From assembly GCA_950295325.1 (NCBI GenBank), contig OX485809.1:5210001-5274000 (forward strand): a stretch of DNA of 64,000 nucleotides, given 5' to 3'. The notes below the pieces were generated by a model that was given only the letters and a program-made list of their open reading frames with translations, ran no database searches and was not told where the DNA came from. This document shows, piece by piece, positions 36,326 to 49,436 of this stretch. Within the stretch, counting starts at the first letter, position 1. The number at the start of each line of letters is the position of its first letter. A program made the translations under genes and the position numbers. The stretch is from Polytrichum commune (lineage: Eukaryota; Streptophyta; Polytrichopsida; Polytrichales; Polytrichaceae).

Positions 36326-37800
36326 TCAATCTTTTCTCTTTGTGCCTTAATCAATAAACTAATCTATTCCTATAATAGACTAATCCCGCCCACTAATTCT
36401 ACTAAAGGGCTACCTAATCCCCACACATTGTCTCAAGCTCTAAGAGCTCACTCTACTTGAGAAGTATTGAGAGAGAGAGCTTAACTAATTAACTTCACTA
36501 AAACTAATAACCCACACACGTGGCTCAAGCTCTTAACCCCTAAGTGCCCGAGCAACCATATATGGTTGACCAAAAATTTCGGCTCGTTTGTGTGTGGGCA
36601 GGTAAATTCCTTTGACCGCGTAAATTTTTTTGGCGGGCAGTATGGAAGGGCAACTTTTGGATTGAGGCATTTTTGACCAAAAAGAGTAAATATTCGATTT
36701 TAGAGAGGGTCGCAAAGGCATATATGTCCGTGATGTAGGGAATGGGTGGAGAAAGTGCTTTACTATTGGACTATTGTACTTGTTTTTGACATCCAAAGAG
36801 TTCTCATTATTCATTTCTTTTGAAAAGTGTCGTAATGGAAAGAATAAAAAAATTCCGTATTTTTGACCGTCGAATATTAGTATTCACAATTACCAATGTG
36901 AAGTAATTTGCAATATCAAATCGTCAAGTGTTAAAATAAAGAAAATGCATTTCAAGAATTGCAAGGAGGATTGCGAAATGATTGGGATAGCTCTATATGC
37001 ATACATAGGGTCTTTGGAATCACATTTTTGTATTCTTTCACATGTTGGAGTTGTTCGTGTCACCTCAAACTCCTAAAAACACTTATGAGCAAATCATACC
37101 AACATTGTGGGGAGGGGCGGCATACAAAAAAAAGAATGTATACATTTCTCTTGTTTGAATCTCACAACTCTTATGCAATCTCGGTCTCAAAATTGGTATG
37201 CATACTAATAAACAAGTTCTTTAAACATCTATACGGTTAGATTTTGGATAAAAGACAAATTCCCCCATTGGGGATTGTATTAGAGCCATGCACATATTTC
37301 TTAGGAAAAGTGCATTCCGAAAGGCTTGGGCACTTAGGGGTTAAGAGCTTGCTCCCTTGAGAGCGCTTGATGGAGAGAGAGGTAAATGAGAGAAAAAACA
37401 CCTTAAGTAGCAAAGAGGGAGAGAGGGAGAGAGAGGTGAGGATAGGGTGAGAGGATTAGCACCTCCAATCACAATCCCTTAACCTTCTCCTCCAAAGTAG
37501 GGACTAATCCCCATCCACCAAGCTTCCTTCTTCCTAAACTAACAAGGTGGATCCAAAAGTGGGCATTTAACCCGCGGAGCTCACCTTGTTTCACCTTACC
37601 CCCTACTCACATTATCAAGGCATACTCTTATTAAAATCAAACCTTGAAATAATCACACAACACCACCTAATGCCTAAAGTTAAATCCACACCACTCTTCA
37701 CTCTTTTTATGTTTTGTGAATAATCATAACACATCAAAGTCAAACTAAAATTGGTTTCGAAGAGTTAATCACCACATGTGGGCACCATTTTGGGCTCACA

Positions 37801-38060
37801 TGATGGCAAGGAAGTAGATGTATAAGCCAAGGAAGCAGATGATCGCAGATGTATAAGCCAAGGATGTATAAGCAGATGTATAAGCCAAGGAAAAAGATGA
37901 TTGCAAGGAAGAAGATGATGCAAAGGAAGAAGATGATGGCAAGGAACCAGATGATGGCAAGGAAGAAGATAATGCCAAAGAAGCAGGAAATTAAGCAGAT
38001 TTTGCAAGGGAAACTCTTGAAGCCAACAACAGAATGTGCAAACAGGTTGTGCAATGCAAA
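37801..38060. repeat. AAGGAAGAAGATGATGGC-type repeats in hAT element
   Basis: Imperfect repeats of AAGCCAAGGAAGCAGATGATG and AAGGAAGAAGATGATG. Related copies at 35375-35447 lie on the other side of the nested LTR-type element, showing that the two stretches were once contiguous. Confidence 0.8.
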
Positions 38061-38689
38061 TCAACATGTGCACATTATATACTAAACCCAAGCAACTGAA
38101 TTCCATTGCAGATGATTGCAACAATTCAATGGAGAGCGACACGGAACAACAACAACCTAAACCATCAACACACATTGCAAAGGAAATTGAAAGGGAGCTT
38201 GAAGATGATGTGATGTGCAAGGGCTGAGACAATGAAGGAGGCCCCTAAACCAACTAATCATATGTATGTGCAATTGCAAACGGCAACTGGCATTGAAGAT
38301 AGCAGGAGTAAATGGCGAGTACACCTAGCGATGAAAGAGGAAGAAGGCGAAGAAAGGAGAGCGATGAAGGCAGAGGAAACTGGCCATCCCTAAAGCAGGC
38401 TCAACGGTAAGAGGCGAAGGAGGTGAAGAGGACTGGATGGAAGGCGGCAAGACGAAGACGGACGGGAGGCGGGAGGCGGCGAGGGACAATCAACTCAAAT
38501 TGGATTTGGTGGGAGGGTTTAGGCGAAAATCATCTCACCTAATGATGAGATATGGCGTACGGGGCGCTCTCGAGGGATGGAATTCGGCGAATTAGGCCTT
38601 ATTCCATCCCCATAATTAACATACAAGTGTCACCAGCCCTTTTTTTGTTATCACTTTCTTGCTATTTTTCGCCTAAAAAAAAAGGGCTG

Positions 38690-39087
38690 GTTCCGACAAG
38701 GCAGGTTGAATTTGCACCTGTTCCCGCACCACCCGCAGTTTGCACTGTCGATTTGCCTGTTCACGCACACGCCGCTACACTAGTTCAACCCGTAGGAGCA
38801 TTTTGAGTTGCAGGAGCCGCACTTGTCGTTCAAAAATCCTCTCATCCACCGGAAATGCTATTACTGCAGCATGTGGCGTTTTTGTATTGCAGGATATAGG
38901 CTTTACATCCGAAATTCGGTGGAGTCCCTTGCCTGCACTGCAAATTCGCATCCAGGAGGCTGCAACGGCCAGCCTCCCCGCGGGTTCTTGCAAGGAGAAA
39001 TCGGCTACTTCCTGCATTAGCACAAGGCAAGGAGCCAATAAGGAAAACTGGAACTATAAGAAAGAGTGCCACCGCCTTGATCCTCAA
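38690..39087 (-). pseudogene. STIG1-type pseudogene (5' part)
   Basis: The minus strand encodes MRIKAVALFLIVPVFLIGSL, a good signal peptide. A mature region follows with GTPPNFGCKAYILQYKNATCC, matching GSAPNYECKSKNPAHKNSACC of the intact gene at 44050. Homology then continues in another frame (frameshift) as CGSCNSKCSYG, a TAG stop, CSGVCVN and NCGWCGNRCKFNLPC. There the hAT element interrupts the gene; the tail is at 31711-31734. At least three lesions make it a pseudogene. Confidence 0.85.
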
Positions 39088-39351
39088 TAACCAAGAATGG
39101 CGTCATGGCGCTATGGCGGAAGATAGTTTGAATGAGTGGACAACTACACAATGGCACTGAGTTTGAAGAATATTCCGTCTCATGTCTGGAATACATAGTG
39201 ATTCTGTACTTTTCTAAATACCCACGATGAATTCCTTCAAAAGATCGCCAGTTCAATGCATCTGAAGTGGCCATGGCGATGCATGGCGAATCTCACACAT
39301 TCACCACGATCAAGGAGGTTAAAATTATGGCATGCGCAAAAAATTGGTGAA

Positions 39352-39715
39352 ATTTTCATGATTCCTGGAATCTTAGTACCGGGCACTAATATAATTCTTC
39401 CATCCTCTCTGACAATCAAAAGAATCTGCCCATGGCTAATTCGGCAGCTGGTGCCTGTGGTATGTGAGATGAAACTTCATCCACAATTCGAGTAGTATGA
39501 ACTCAAATCTTGCATGATTCCATCATTTTGAAATTTCCATGATTCTTGGAATCTTAGTACCAGGCAGTAATGTAATTCTTCCATCCTCTCTGACAATTAA
39601 AAGAATCTGCCCATGGCTAATTCGGCAGCTGGTGCCTGTGGTATGTGAGATGAAACTTCATCCACAATTCGAGTAGTATGAACTCAAATCTTGCAAGATT
39701 CCATCATTTTGAAGT
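39352..39715. repeat. Tandem duplication, 181-base period
   Basis: Two copies about 95% alike by eye: ATTCCTGGAATCTTAGTACC at 39361 matches the same region at 39542, and ACTCAAATCTTG at 39501 matches 39682. No coding content is recognised. Confidence 0.85.
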
Positions 39716-42700
39716 GACAACTTCGCTAAAAGTGTCGGAAACTAAGTTTCTCCGGATTGCTGTGGTCGGAATTGAGGTTTTTTTTTCTTTCTTACATATC
39801 TTATTGCGAAGAGTTCGTTTTCCAGCTACCAGCCACGGAAATATCGCTGCATGTAAGTTGACATCCAGTTTAACCAATTTCACACACTTATTTTGCCGGG
39901 AATCCTGATTTCCAGTGGACCGTATTTGGTTCTTCCAAGACTTAATTTACCTCTGACACTTGATCGTTTTCCATGGGATACGAGAACTTGGAGAAACTGG
40001 CAATGACCAAGCGGGCAGATGGTGTCGGCGATTCCATCCACCAACTTTTGTTGGATCACATCTGATTCTGCATTTCCAAATTTCTACCTCCCACAACTGC
40101 AATTGCTTACTCTACTCAAATAAAAAAACGATTTTTTAATTTTCCTTGGAATATTTTGTTGTTTGGCTCCACCTCACAGTACTCTTTGAAGAACCAAGTA
40201 TGCTTCACACAAGCACAAGATTCCTGGCACTTGAATGTGTGAACTGATCAAGTGTGCTGAAACTGGACTACTTGCATGCAGTGCTGTTTCCGTGACTGGT
40301 TCCAGGGAAATGGAAACTCTTCTCTAGAAGATATGTAAGAAGAAAAGCTCAATTCTGCAGGGCACAACAACAGTACGTAGTGTACGACGCTTGGCGGAAA
40401 GATGCTCCGAAATGATGGAAACTTGTAGACATGATCTCATGTAACTACAAATCATTTACAAAGAAGGATGATCAGTGCCAGATTCCAGCGTACGTAATTT
40501 CAAAATCAGAAAAACAGTCTCGTTTCCATAATTCAACCAATTAAGGGTTTGAAAATTCAGTTTGTTTCGCTCACGAGTTTCTATGTATATTGTTTAGGCT
40601 GTATAAGGGCTTATATATTAACTGTAGACAGAATCAGGAATTCTTCAAGCAAAGTAGGTCAAAATCAAAAACCTGCAATTATCACTCACTGCATTGTGAA
40701 AATTGATCTTTAAAAAGAGCAACAAATGTGGGACTCCTCTTCAAATGGAGATGCTCATCATGAATGACATGCAACTTAGTTGCATGCCTGATCTATGTGT
40801 GCATGTCTCTTGTGTGCGAGCGCCTTTAAATGAGGATGCAATCAAACCTGGTGCCATTCTCGATCCAGGTAGATTGCAGTTTGAACTTTGTCCAAATTAG
40901 GTCGAGTGTTCCAACGGAAGAAATTATGGCCAGATGCAAATGCGTCAAAAAAACCAACATCCCTGTTCGAAGGTGCTAGCGAGTAGTACTAAACTAGCTA
41001 CTTGGTGCTCTGGTTATGATGAGCATTATCCATCGATACTGCTAATTTTCTTCTTTCTCTTCTTGCTGTCTCTCACTTGACAGCCAATGGAAACCGCTTC
41101 TTTTAACTTTTTTGCACGAGTGTGGTCCACTCTGATGATGCATTTAGGATACTAACCAACCAGTGTCAAAGGAAATTAAGCAAGTGCTGATTTCATTAAC
41201 AAATTTTCTAGCATCAAACAAGTATACAGCCCCTCAGGTAAGTTTCAATTGTCTACCTGAGAATTCGAATGACGTGGGTAGAAGTTAGAACAGAATTAAG
41301 GCTCTAATTAGTCAAGATAATTCAAAGAATTAGGGTTGATCCAACAGAGGCTAGAATTTAGCTGTAACTCCCAGTTCTGCAGCTCACACGAAACTGTCCG
41401 GTGTGCACATTTTCCTGTAACCGGAGCAATATACGCTAGAAAACAGATGAGAGTTCCAAGTGAAGGGTACTTGAGAGAGAGCCTGGCCAAAAACATGAAA
41501 ATGTTCTAGAGAATGCAACCATTTCCCGGGAGCTTGCTTCGTTGACGTTACACAGTAGTACGCCGGCCGTTGCGTGGCAGCTTGCACGGCAGTTCAGTAA
41601 TTGATTAAAGCTGCACCCATGTTGTGTAGTGGAACTAGCAACTACTCTAAACATCTATTTTAGTGTGGCCAGCACTAGTCATCATCGACCCACACTAAGG
41701 AATGAGAGACCTGGTATTCAGTTGCTTTTCCTAATCAAACACTTATATTTGATTGGTGCGTGAGGATCCAAGAACAAGACACATGTATAAGAGAGATTGG
41801 ACTGCGATTTGAAATTTTCTAAACTATTCCACACTCAATAATGAAGACAATGGGGAGGACTTGTGTACAGTGAAATATAGAATCAACAACGTGTACTTTC
41901 AATCACCATAATAAAATCTTGGGAGATCTGATTTTCAATCTAGTTTTTGTTGATATTTCATCATAGATTTGCTAATGCGACACACATAATTTTAAAAGCG
42001 TTTATTTAACCAATAGATGGAGAATAAGAAAAACGAATCAAAAGACACGTGCATATCTTGATTGCCTTGCATTCCATATTGGAATTCGAATCTGAGTCTT
42101 ATACAATGCCCACTTTAGGATTGGCAATTGGTGCACAGTTGTGGGAGGGTTTTCATCTTGATAGGAGTTTCTTTCTTGTATGTAGTGAAGTAAATAGGGA
42201 AAATTGTAACACATCATATCCAATTACATTCAGCTAGGACATTGTGAATTATTTGCTACCTATGAATAACGATTGACCCTAGTGTGGGCAACATATAAGT
42301 TAGCACAATCGCTAAAAGGTTTCAAGTAACCTATATTCCAGATAAAGAACCTAAACTTCAAAGTACATGAACAACCAAGTCATTGATGCTATAATCTCTT
42401 AACACAAAGCATCAAGAAACTACAATTGTAATTTACATATGAATAATAGGATCTTGGTATGAGAGGAAGGATGATATTATGTGATTTCCTTCTTTAAGCT
42501 TCTCTAAAGTTGAATGGAGAGCCTCTCTCAATATTCTAGCAATCTTGTGACACTTGATATTACATAACAAGTCATGAAAACCACTCTATTTAACATGGCA
42601 CATCAATTCTAATGCCAAAATAAATCAGATGTTTAATGAGATTGTAACTTCTTTCGACCCTTCAAGCAAAATTGTCTCTTCACGTCCCTGGACACCTTAC

Positions 42701-44049
42701 ATAATGGGTCCCTGGGCATTAAATTTGCAGCTGCTAAGTTTCTTTAAGTTTAGGCGACAAATTCTTAAGTAGCACAAATTAGGGTTAGGGCTCAAGGTTC
42801 AGGGTTTAGTGAGCTTCAAAAATGAGTTAGCACAGTTCGCTCGATCACGAGATGAGTTGATTTCGGATATCGGCGAGCACGTGATGGAAGAAATCAGAGG
42901 TCAGGCTGCTGTCGTTAGTGTCAGATTGATCTGTCGACTGGCCTGGATCAATACTAGACATGCAGTTCCAGATCATGAGGAGCTTAAACCACGACCACCA
43001 TCAAACCCGGTGGAAAGGCCGACGGTGGATTGGCATTTTAGAAGACCGCATTTAACAAAATTGTCAAAATCTTGACTGCAAACACTGCAACTTCCTCCAG
43101 CCGGACGTGTGTATGTTGTACCTATGGCCAATGAAACTGCCAGTAAGTTCCCTGATCAACCTCATATGAAAATCACATGGTTACTGCTGGTCAGTATGAT
43201 GAATTGGTTCAAAATTTGATTAGTTCAGAAATCTTTGTGAGAGCACCTCATGTAATTAGCTACACTTGAAATCCTTCAGCTCAAATTCATCTTGGAGTCC
43301 AACATCTTAATTACATATTGAACACTCTGCAAATGGCCAGCGCCTTACTCCAAATGTCCTCACAGTGACTAATTCTGAGCGCTGAAAATGTCTCAGTATC
43401 CTCTTATTTCTTACAATGCAGGTCGCGGTAAGACTTTATCCGAAATTAGGCATGACTTCTATGGGTCAGATTATGAAACTGGATTTTCAGTTGAGTTAGT
43501 GTAATTCTACTGGCGATGGGAGTCGACATGTGCCCGAATTAAAAATAATTATAAAATGGAGTGAACCTACTTGAAGTACATGGCTTTACGACCACCTCTT
43601 CCGTTGACAAGCTGGTGGCTAGACATCCACAAGAACACTCAATCTATGAGGATGTATGTACTTGCCGGGTGTACGATTGGTGTTTTAGGTGCTGCTTGTT
43701 CTGAGTGCAGTATACCAGAGACATGATTCTAAAGAAAATAAATTGCGCCCGGCCATGCCCTGCAACGCCGGTCCAGCAATTTGTACGATAGACGTGAGGA
43801 TCATGTGTGACAAGATCGACGGAAGAGAAATCAATGCCAAACTTGCGGTGGCTCTCCTATAAAAATGACAACACTGTCCACTATCTCTCCACCATCCATA
43901 ATCAGCAGCAGCTAGGTTCAAGACTGAAGCCAATACAGTCAGCTGCTGTAGGAACTGCTACCTATATCCTCAAGTGATTTGCCTTACATTGGTGTGCACT
44001 TGCGACATAGCCAGGTTAAGTGGATTTTGTTTACTTCAACTGTTCAGCC
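39716..44049. other. Intergenic upstream of STIG1-type gene
   Basis: No gene recognised. An 88-codon ORF at 42809-43075 and several shorter ones have no family resemblance. The last kilobase presumably contains the promoter of the STIG1-type gene, but I see no motif I would assign. Confidence 0.5.
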
Positions 44050-44535
44050 ATGGCCGCACCTCGTTGCTTCATGGCATTGCAGATGTCTGTGATGTTCATA
44101 GCCATGCTCATGACCGGAGCATCTGCCACAGTATCCGGCTCTGCGGAAGATGGAGCAGCCATGGATGGTGCCAGGGCGGGATTAAACCGGTTCCCTGCTG
44201 CAGGATTTGGACGACGCAGCCTTCTGAACTATAACGCCTGCGGCACCGGCTCCGCTCCGAACTACGAGTGTAAGAGCAAGAACCCTGCCCACAAGAACTC
44301 CGCATGCTGCACCCAAAGCGACAACAGCAAGCAGTGCTATGATGTGGGGGCATATTTCAACAATATGTGCGGCTCCTGCAATACCAAATGCTCATTCGGG
44401 TACGACTGCTGCAGCGGGGTGTGCGTCAACAAACTGTCGGATGCCAACAACTGTGGCTTCTGCGGCAACAAGTGCAAGAGCAACCTGTCGTGTAAGAGTG
44501 GCTTGTGCGGCTACGGTGCGGGTAAAAACATTTGA
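44050..44535 (+). CDS. STIG1-type cysteine-rich secreted protein
   Basis: An intronless 161-residue protein. The STIG1 family comprises small secreted plant proteins, first described in stigma secretory tissue and affecting exudate and pollen-tube growth; the role in this organism is unknown. The start ATG at 44050 gives a hydrophobic signal peptide (residues 1-28, ending near TGASA). A variable linker follows, then RRSLLNYNACG (about residues 56-66) and the Cys-rich domain from about residue 65 to the end, with motifs CCTQS, CYDVG, CGSCNTKC, DCCSGVCVN, NNCGFCGNKC and SGLCGYG. All cysteine clusters expected of the STIG1 domain are present. Two related pseudogenes lie at 38690-39087 and 47255-47690, so this is the only intact member of a local cluster. 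Confidence 0.92.
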   Translation: MAAPRCFMALQMSVMFIAMLMTGASATVSGSAEDGAAMDGARAGLNRFPAAGFGRRSLLNYNACGTGSAPNYECKSKNPAHKNSACCTQSDNSKQCYDVGAYFNNMCGSCNTKCSFGYDCCSGVCVNKLSDANNCGFCGNKCKSNLSCKSGLCGYGAGKNI

Positions 44536-47254
44536 ATGCTAGCAGGACCAAGTGCAGATGATGGCTCTGGCATGTGAATGTGACGAGATTTTAGGCACCA
44601 TTCATCCGATGTAAACCATATGTGATGGCACAATTGAAAGTTATGACTTGCAGAGGTTTTGGAGGCGGCCGATATAACGAGGCCCTGGACCTGTAGCAAA
44701 GTGTGTATTACGAACAAGTATACTAGATATCGAATTTGGATTTACTTCGATATATAGATACCTTCATCGCACCTTTAGACGAAAGGAAGGACTCCCTATC
44801 TGCGGTTGTAGCTTGAAGTAGTACAGCTCAATAAGATCCTGATGCATAGATCAAACAGTCCACCGCGGTAGAACAATGACCAGCTACTTACCTGAATAAG
44901 TGTCGTGCCACTGTAGGTACATGTAGTAGGAGTTTAGTTCCTCAAAATTCAGAGGTATACACAAGCTGAAGTGGTCTTGAGCTTCTTCAATGTTGTATAA
45001 CACAAAATATGAGGAAAACTATATAGAGTCCAGTTAGAGTTACTTCAGGTGATCTGAGTTGTGGATAATTGGCACCTACACAATAAAGAGAACTGATTAT
45101 TGTAAAACTTTGGTGATGAACATGTTTGACATTTACATTATACATCTGCGAGATTATATTCTTTATCTCATGATGAAAGTATTGCACGCGTGGAACTTTA
45201 CTGGTTCCCCGGTATTCTGAACTCTTCTTAGATCACTAAAAATGCACATCACCGAGGGATCGAACTTGAATCTCTTGCTTTATTTTGAATGCAAAAGACA
45301 CGTTCCGAAAAAACTATTATATTTGCAAATTAATACAGGCTTTCAGAACATGCTTCACAAGGCACCAGCTTTTAGTGGATCCCATCTTCGTTGTTGAGTT
45401 CCGAACAGCTCTAGACACCTAATTGCAACCGCGACTGATCGTTACCTATTGAGTATTTGAAAATTGATCACAAGATTAGTTGACAACCTTTATTGTCAAC
45501 TAACCAAGTAAGTATTTGAGGCTAATTAGAGGTGGCTATCGTCTACAGCTACATGATCTATTTACAGCGTAACTACTCATTGATTCCTATGGATTTCAGG
45601 TATTGGATCTGTTCAGAATAGTGGCCTTGATGTGCATATATTATGCTATGAATCAGAAGTCTTTCATCATGTTGTATGTTCTCTGACAGACATTGAATGG
45701 CATTCAAATTAATTAGTCCTTCTAAGCTATATTAATTACTACAGCAGTAGACAACCTAAGACCATAAACCTGAGGCCGGCTTGAAGTTTTCCACAAGCTT
45801 CCAGGCACAGAACACTGCAATGACATCTGATTGAGTTTCAAGGATGTCGAATGATGAGAATGCTACAAAAATTCAAAGTCTTTTAATCAGAAGCGTATGC
45901 CGTCTATATTAATATGCACAATGTTTTTTCACTTAACAATTTCAGAGGTCGTCCATTACTTGAAATTAGGCACAACATATGTCAACTGTTCAGGTAAAAA
46001 GAAACTAAGTACACCTGACGTCGTGGTAATCACGAATGTTTGCAACTCAGAAATTACTAGAACCTTCTATAAATCCTCTAGTTCTGCTTAAGAACTTCAG
46101 GCATGACTTGCAGATTGGACCCGGAACTTGAGATGTTTAAGATGCTCCTCTACAGAACTCTCTAATATCCCTTCAATGGAGTTCGATCTGACGATTGCAA
46201 TCGCCGAGCCTAGGTTTTGAATTAGGAGTCAGGTAGGAAATTTTCGCCGGTTTCTTCTGTCCAAGTCACCAAGAGGAGACATGCATGGAATTAGAGCTAC
46301 CATGAGGCCGTATCATGCACAACATGCAGCAGAATTTCCACGACTGTCATTAAACCAGGTAGACAACAGCTGCCGTGATGGCCGACATTGCAGGCAAAGC
46401 CAATGTAAAGTCTACCGCAACAAAAGATTGTAAAAACCTGCTGGTCACTGCAAAACCGACTGACCCAGCTCCGGACGTGAGCATGTTGTGGCCCAGATTA
46501 TGGCCGGGAGAGCGATGCAGGAATTGTTACAGATATAATATGAAGCTGTACGGATGCGGCATTGATTCTTCCGAAAATGATCCGATGTCTTTAAAAATGT
46601 ATTAGTAAGATGCTCTCTGTGGTTCTTTCTCTCATTTCTACGCCCTGTATTAATGCACATTACTAATTTGGCTGAAATTTGATCCGTTAGGTTATTCCAG
46701 CATTGAATTGTGAAATAGGTAATATGAAACAGTTGGTAGTCCGTCGAACTCAGGTGCGTTTGCTCTTGTATTTCTTTTGACGACTCACCAGCCAGTACTT
46801 AGTCAAAATTTCCTAGACTACTTTGGACTTGACCAAAACAGTGGGTGCCACAGAACCTTGTCAACACCTTATATGATGACCAGATATATATATATATGGT
46901 TATGGGCAGTTTTGGGTCACCGGTTAAGCCTTAAGCTCGCCTCAATGATTTAGGTTGCGGTCACAGGCCTCAGACGAAATTCCTCCAAATCAGCCATTGA
47001 TTCTACAGAACGCTGCACGATTTCAGTACTGATCGACTCAGACGTGAGGATGTCCAAGAAGCTGAGATCGAGGTGCGTGCCAAATTACGTTGATCCATTT
47101 CATATAAATGTCCAGTTCTGTGTCCAATGTCTCCACCAACTTCAAGCCATTCACCACACCTGCACTCACTGCACAAGTGCTAAGCTTCAGCTGGTCGGGT
47201 GATTTCTTGCGCACAGTGATCTGCTTCGTTCTTATTCATTATCCTAATTCAGCC
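44536..47254. other. Intergenic between STIG1-type copies
   Basis: No gene recognised. A 76-codon ORF at 46375-46605 has several cysteines but no match to the STIG1 pattern. A short (TA)n run lies near 46886-46898. Confidence 0.5.
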
Positions 47255-47690
47255 ATGGCAGCACTCTTTTCTTCCTCCTCCACAATGGTGGCATTGCAGC
47301 TGCATGCGGTGTTCGTTGCCTGCCACGGCCTCCATCTCTCTGCAAGATGGAGTTATGCCGTCCAGAGCAGGAAACCGGTTCCTTTTGGACAACCCTAACC
47401 CTGCAGCATCAGGAGGAGGACGACGCAGCCTTCTGAACTACAACGCCTGCAGCACCGGCTCTGCACCTGTGCTACGATGTGGGGGCATATTTCAACACTA
47501 TGTGCGGCTCCTGCAATACCAAATGCTCATTCTGGTACGACTGCTGCAGCGGGGTGTGCGTCAACAAACTGTCGGATGCCAACAACTGTGGCTTCTGCGG
47601 CAACAAGTGCAAGAACAACCTCCCGTGTAAGGGTGGCATGGCGGTTACGGTGCGGGCAGCTAACATTCTTAAACTTGCCATCACCGCTGC
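47255..47690 (+). pseudogene. STIG1-type pseudogene, close copy of the 44050 gene
   Basis: The start MAALFSSSSTMVALQ corresponds to the signal peptide of the intact gene. A frameshift occurs before RRSLLNYNAC. Then about 74 bases are deleted between the GSAP codons and the CYDVG codons, removing the ECK...CC segment and shifting the frame. The CGSCNTKC...NCGFCGNKC stretch is nearly identical to the intact gene. A further small deletion after CKGG destroys the last LCGYG motif. Three independent lesions support pseudogene status despite high nucleotide similarity, so the duplication is fairly recent. Confidence 0.88.
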
Positions 47691-49436
47691 AAGTGGCACT
47701 GATGATGATAATGCGTCTGGCCATGCATTGGTCAGTAGTTTGATCATTCGAAATTTGCGGCGCATTCCGTATGCTCTCACTCATCCAATGTAAACCATGC
47801 AGTTAGAGAGTGTTGGTGACTTGCAGAGGTTTCGGAGGCGACCTTGAATCGATGTAACAAGGTAATATGGATTAATGCAGCAGTACTTGTATTACAGTTG
47901 ATTTAGATCACTTCTAGTGTAGAACGTAGCAGGGGATAGCGTTAGAAACAGAAGGAATTAGGACTCCCTCTGTCATGAGGTTTCTGCTTCAGTACCGCTC
48001 AATAAGCTCATCCATGGATAGAACAACTCCACTGTAGCAGTAGATGAACTTCTTTAGTTCCTAAATAATTAGTTGTTGCAGTTCTTCATCTGTATGTCAT
48101 AAGGATTTCAAACTCTTAGAACCTCACAGCTGATAGGACATGAAATAGATCGGTGAGGATTTTCTTAATGTTGCACGGCGCCTACATGTTCGCGGCAGTG
48201 ATCAGCGGCAGGATTCAGTTAGATCATCATCAGCGGTGATCAATTATTGTGTAATGTATACATAACTTCACATACTTAAGTTATCTCGGACTAAGTCTAG
48301 TATATAATTGCAATGATGGGGAGCTAAATCTCTGCTGAATAAGTATTCTTGTACTTTAGTTTCTGAAATCGCACAGTACTTCCTGTACTTCGAGAACAAA
48401 GGAAAGCTTGCAGATTAAGATCTCCAGTACGAGGTATCATTCCCACATGCAGGATGCCAGAAAAAAAAAAATAGAATATACTGCAGAGGTTCTTTATGAT
48501 TTTCATGACCTTTTTCTGTTTCTTTTGCGAGAAGTATATTCACACTGTTCACACTGCCTTTAAAAAGTACTGATGTATAAAGATGCATTTCAGACATGGC
48601 TGCTACCTGCAGCGGCGTTACTACCAGGGGAAACAAGGAAAGAGAAAAAAAATCAGCCCTCAAGACTAAAACTATATCAAGTTTTCTCAAGTTCCAGAAT
48701 GGCAGACACTAGAAAATAGTACTATGCAAGTACTATCACTTGAATGAATTGTGCCTACGCCTTGATCACCATCTGTACAAACACTATATTCGTTAATTGG
48801 AGACTTTGGAAAGTCTCAAAATAAATTGGACCCGTAGTTTCGGATGCGAATATTGTGAACGTAGGGAACATGGGGAACAATGGCAACATAATGTTCGAAA
48901 GATCCATATGTGATGAATATATATGTTTCTAAATATAGTAATTATTTGGGGGATAATCAAAACTACGCCAACACAATATTCCAATGTCACAAATTCACAA
49001 TTATTTTGTATTTTTGATTTTGTATTGAACAAAATTAATGAATCTATAAATAGCCATCTGATTTTATATCTAGGGACTCTTGGATGCGTATCCCAAACAT
49101 AACATCTTAGCCAATTGTGGGTGAATTGAACGGCACATCCCAAACGCAACAATATTAAAATAATTTGATAGTGTGTATAAGAAATTGCAAATTAGCATCT
49201 GCAATATAATTATATAGTTTGGACTCCACATCCGTAAACACAAACATATAAAAAACATTTGATAGCGCATGTGAAGTTGGATTCCACATCCGTAAATCAA
49301 TACAATCATGATATATAATTGTAATCTATAAAATTGCTATAAAATGTGTCTAATATAGTATTCGACCCCAATGTCATATATTTCATGAAAAACCAAGACA
49401 CATTTCAAATAATTGTGGTCCAACCCTACGTCAATA
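47691..49436. other. Intergenic; partial family 1 arms downstream of gene B
   Basis: No gene recognised. CCACATCCGTAAA occurs twice (near 49226 and 49290) and GGATGCGTATCC, a near-palindrome, occurs at 49082-49093. These resemble single arms of the palindrome in the gene B intron. Confidence 0.45.

Larger units (their letters stand above)
35448..37800 (-). mobile_element. LTR-type element (copy c) nested in the hAT element
   Basis: On the minus strand it starts TGTGAGCCC (37800) and ends GCCTTACA (35448). The 5-bp duplication TGATG occurs at 35443-35447 and 37801-37805. Joining the flanks restores a GATGATGGCAAGGAAG unit like those repeated at 37915-37970. It is homologous to element b (7567-9749): the same terminal sequences, a matching ATTGACTAT..GAGAA..TTAACAC segment, the shared 18-residue peptide, and a tandem array at a corresponding place. 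No pol-like frames. A solo LTR or non-autonomous retroelement is likely. Confidence 0.85.
31743..38689 (-). mobile_element. hAT DNA transposon with 8-bp target duplication
   Basis: The ends are imperfect inverted repeats: CAGCC plus a T10 run on the left, CAGCCC plus a T9 run on the right (complement). Both sides carry the 8-bp duplication GTTCCGAC (31735-31742 and 38690-38697), the duplication length typical of hAT elements. The element carries an intact-looking hAT transposase gene on the minus strand. It is 6947 bases long, or about 4.6 kb without the nested LTR-type element at 35448-37800. The insertion lies within a STIG1-type pseudogene and restores its reading frame when removed, which confirms the boundaries. 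A second CAGCCCTTTTTTT copy near 38635 makes a small fold-back at the right end. Confidence 0.9.

Noticed and set aside
42809-43075. An 88-codon ORF upstream of the STIG1-type gene
   Set aside because: No recognisable domain, signal peptide or splice context; kept only as a remark in the intergenic entry.
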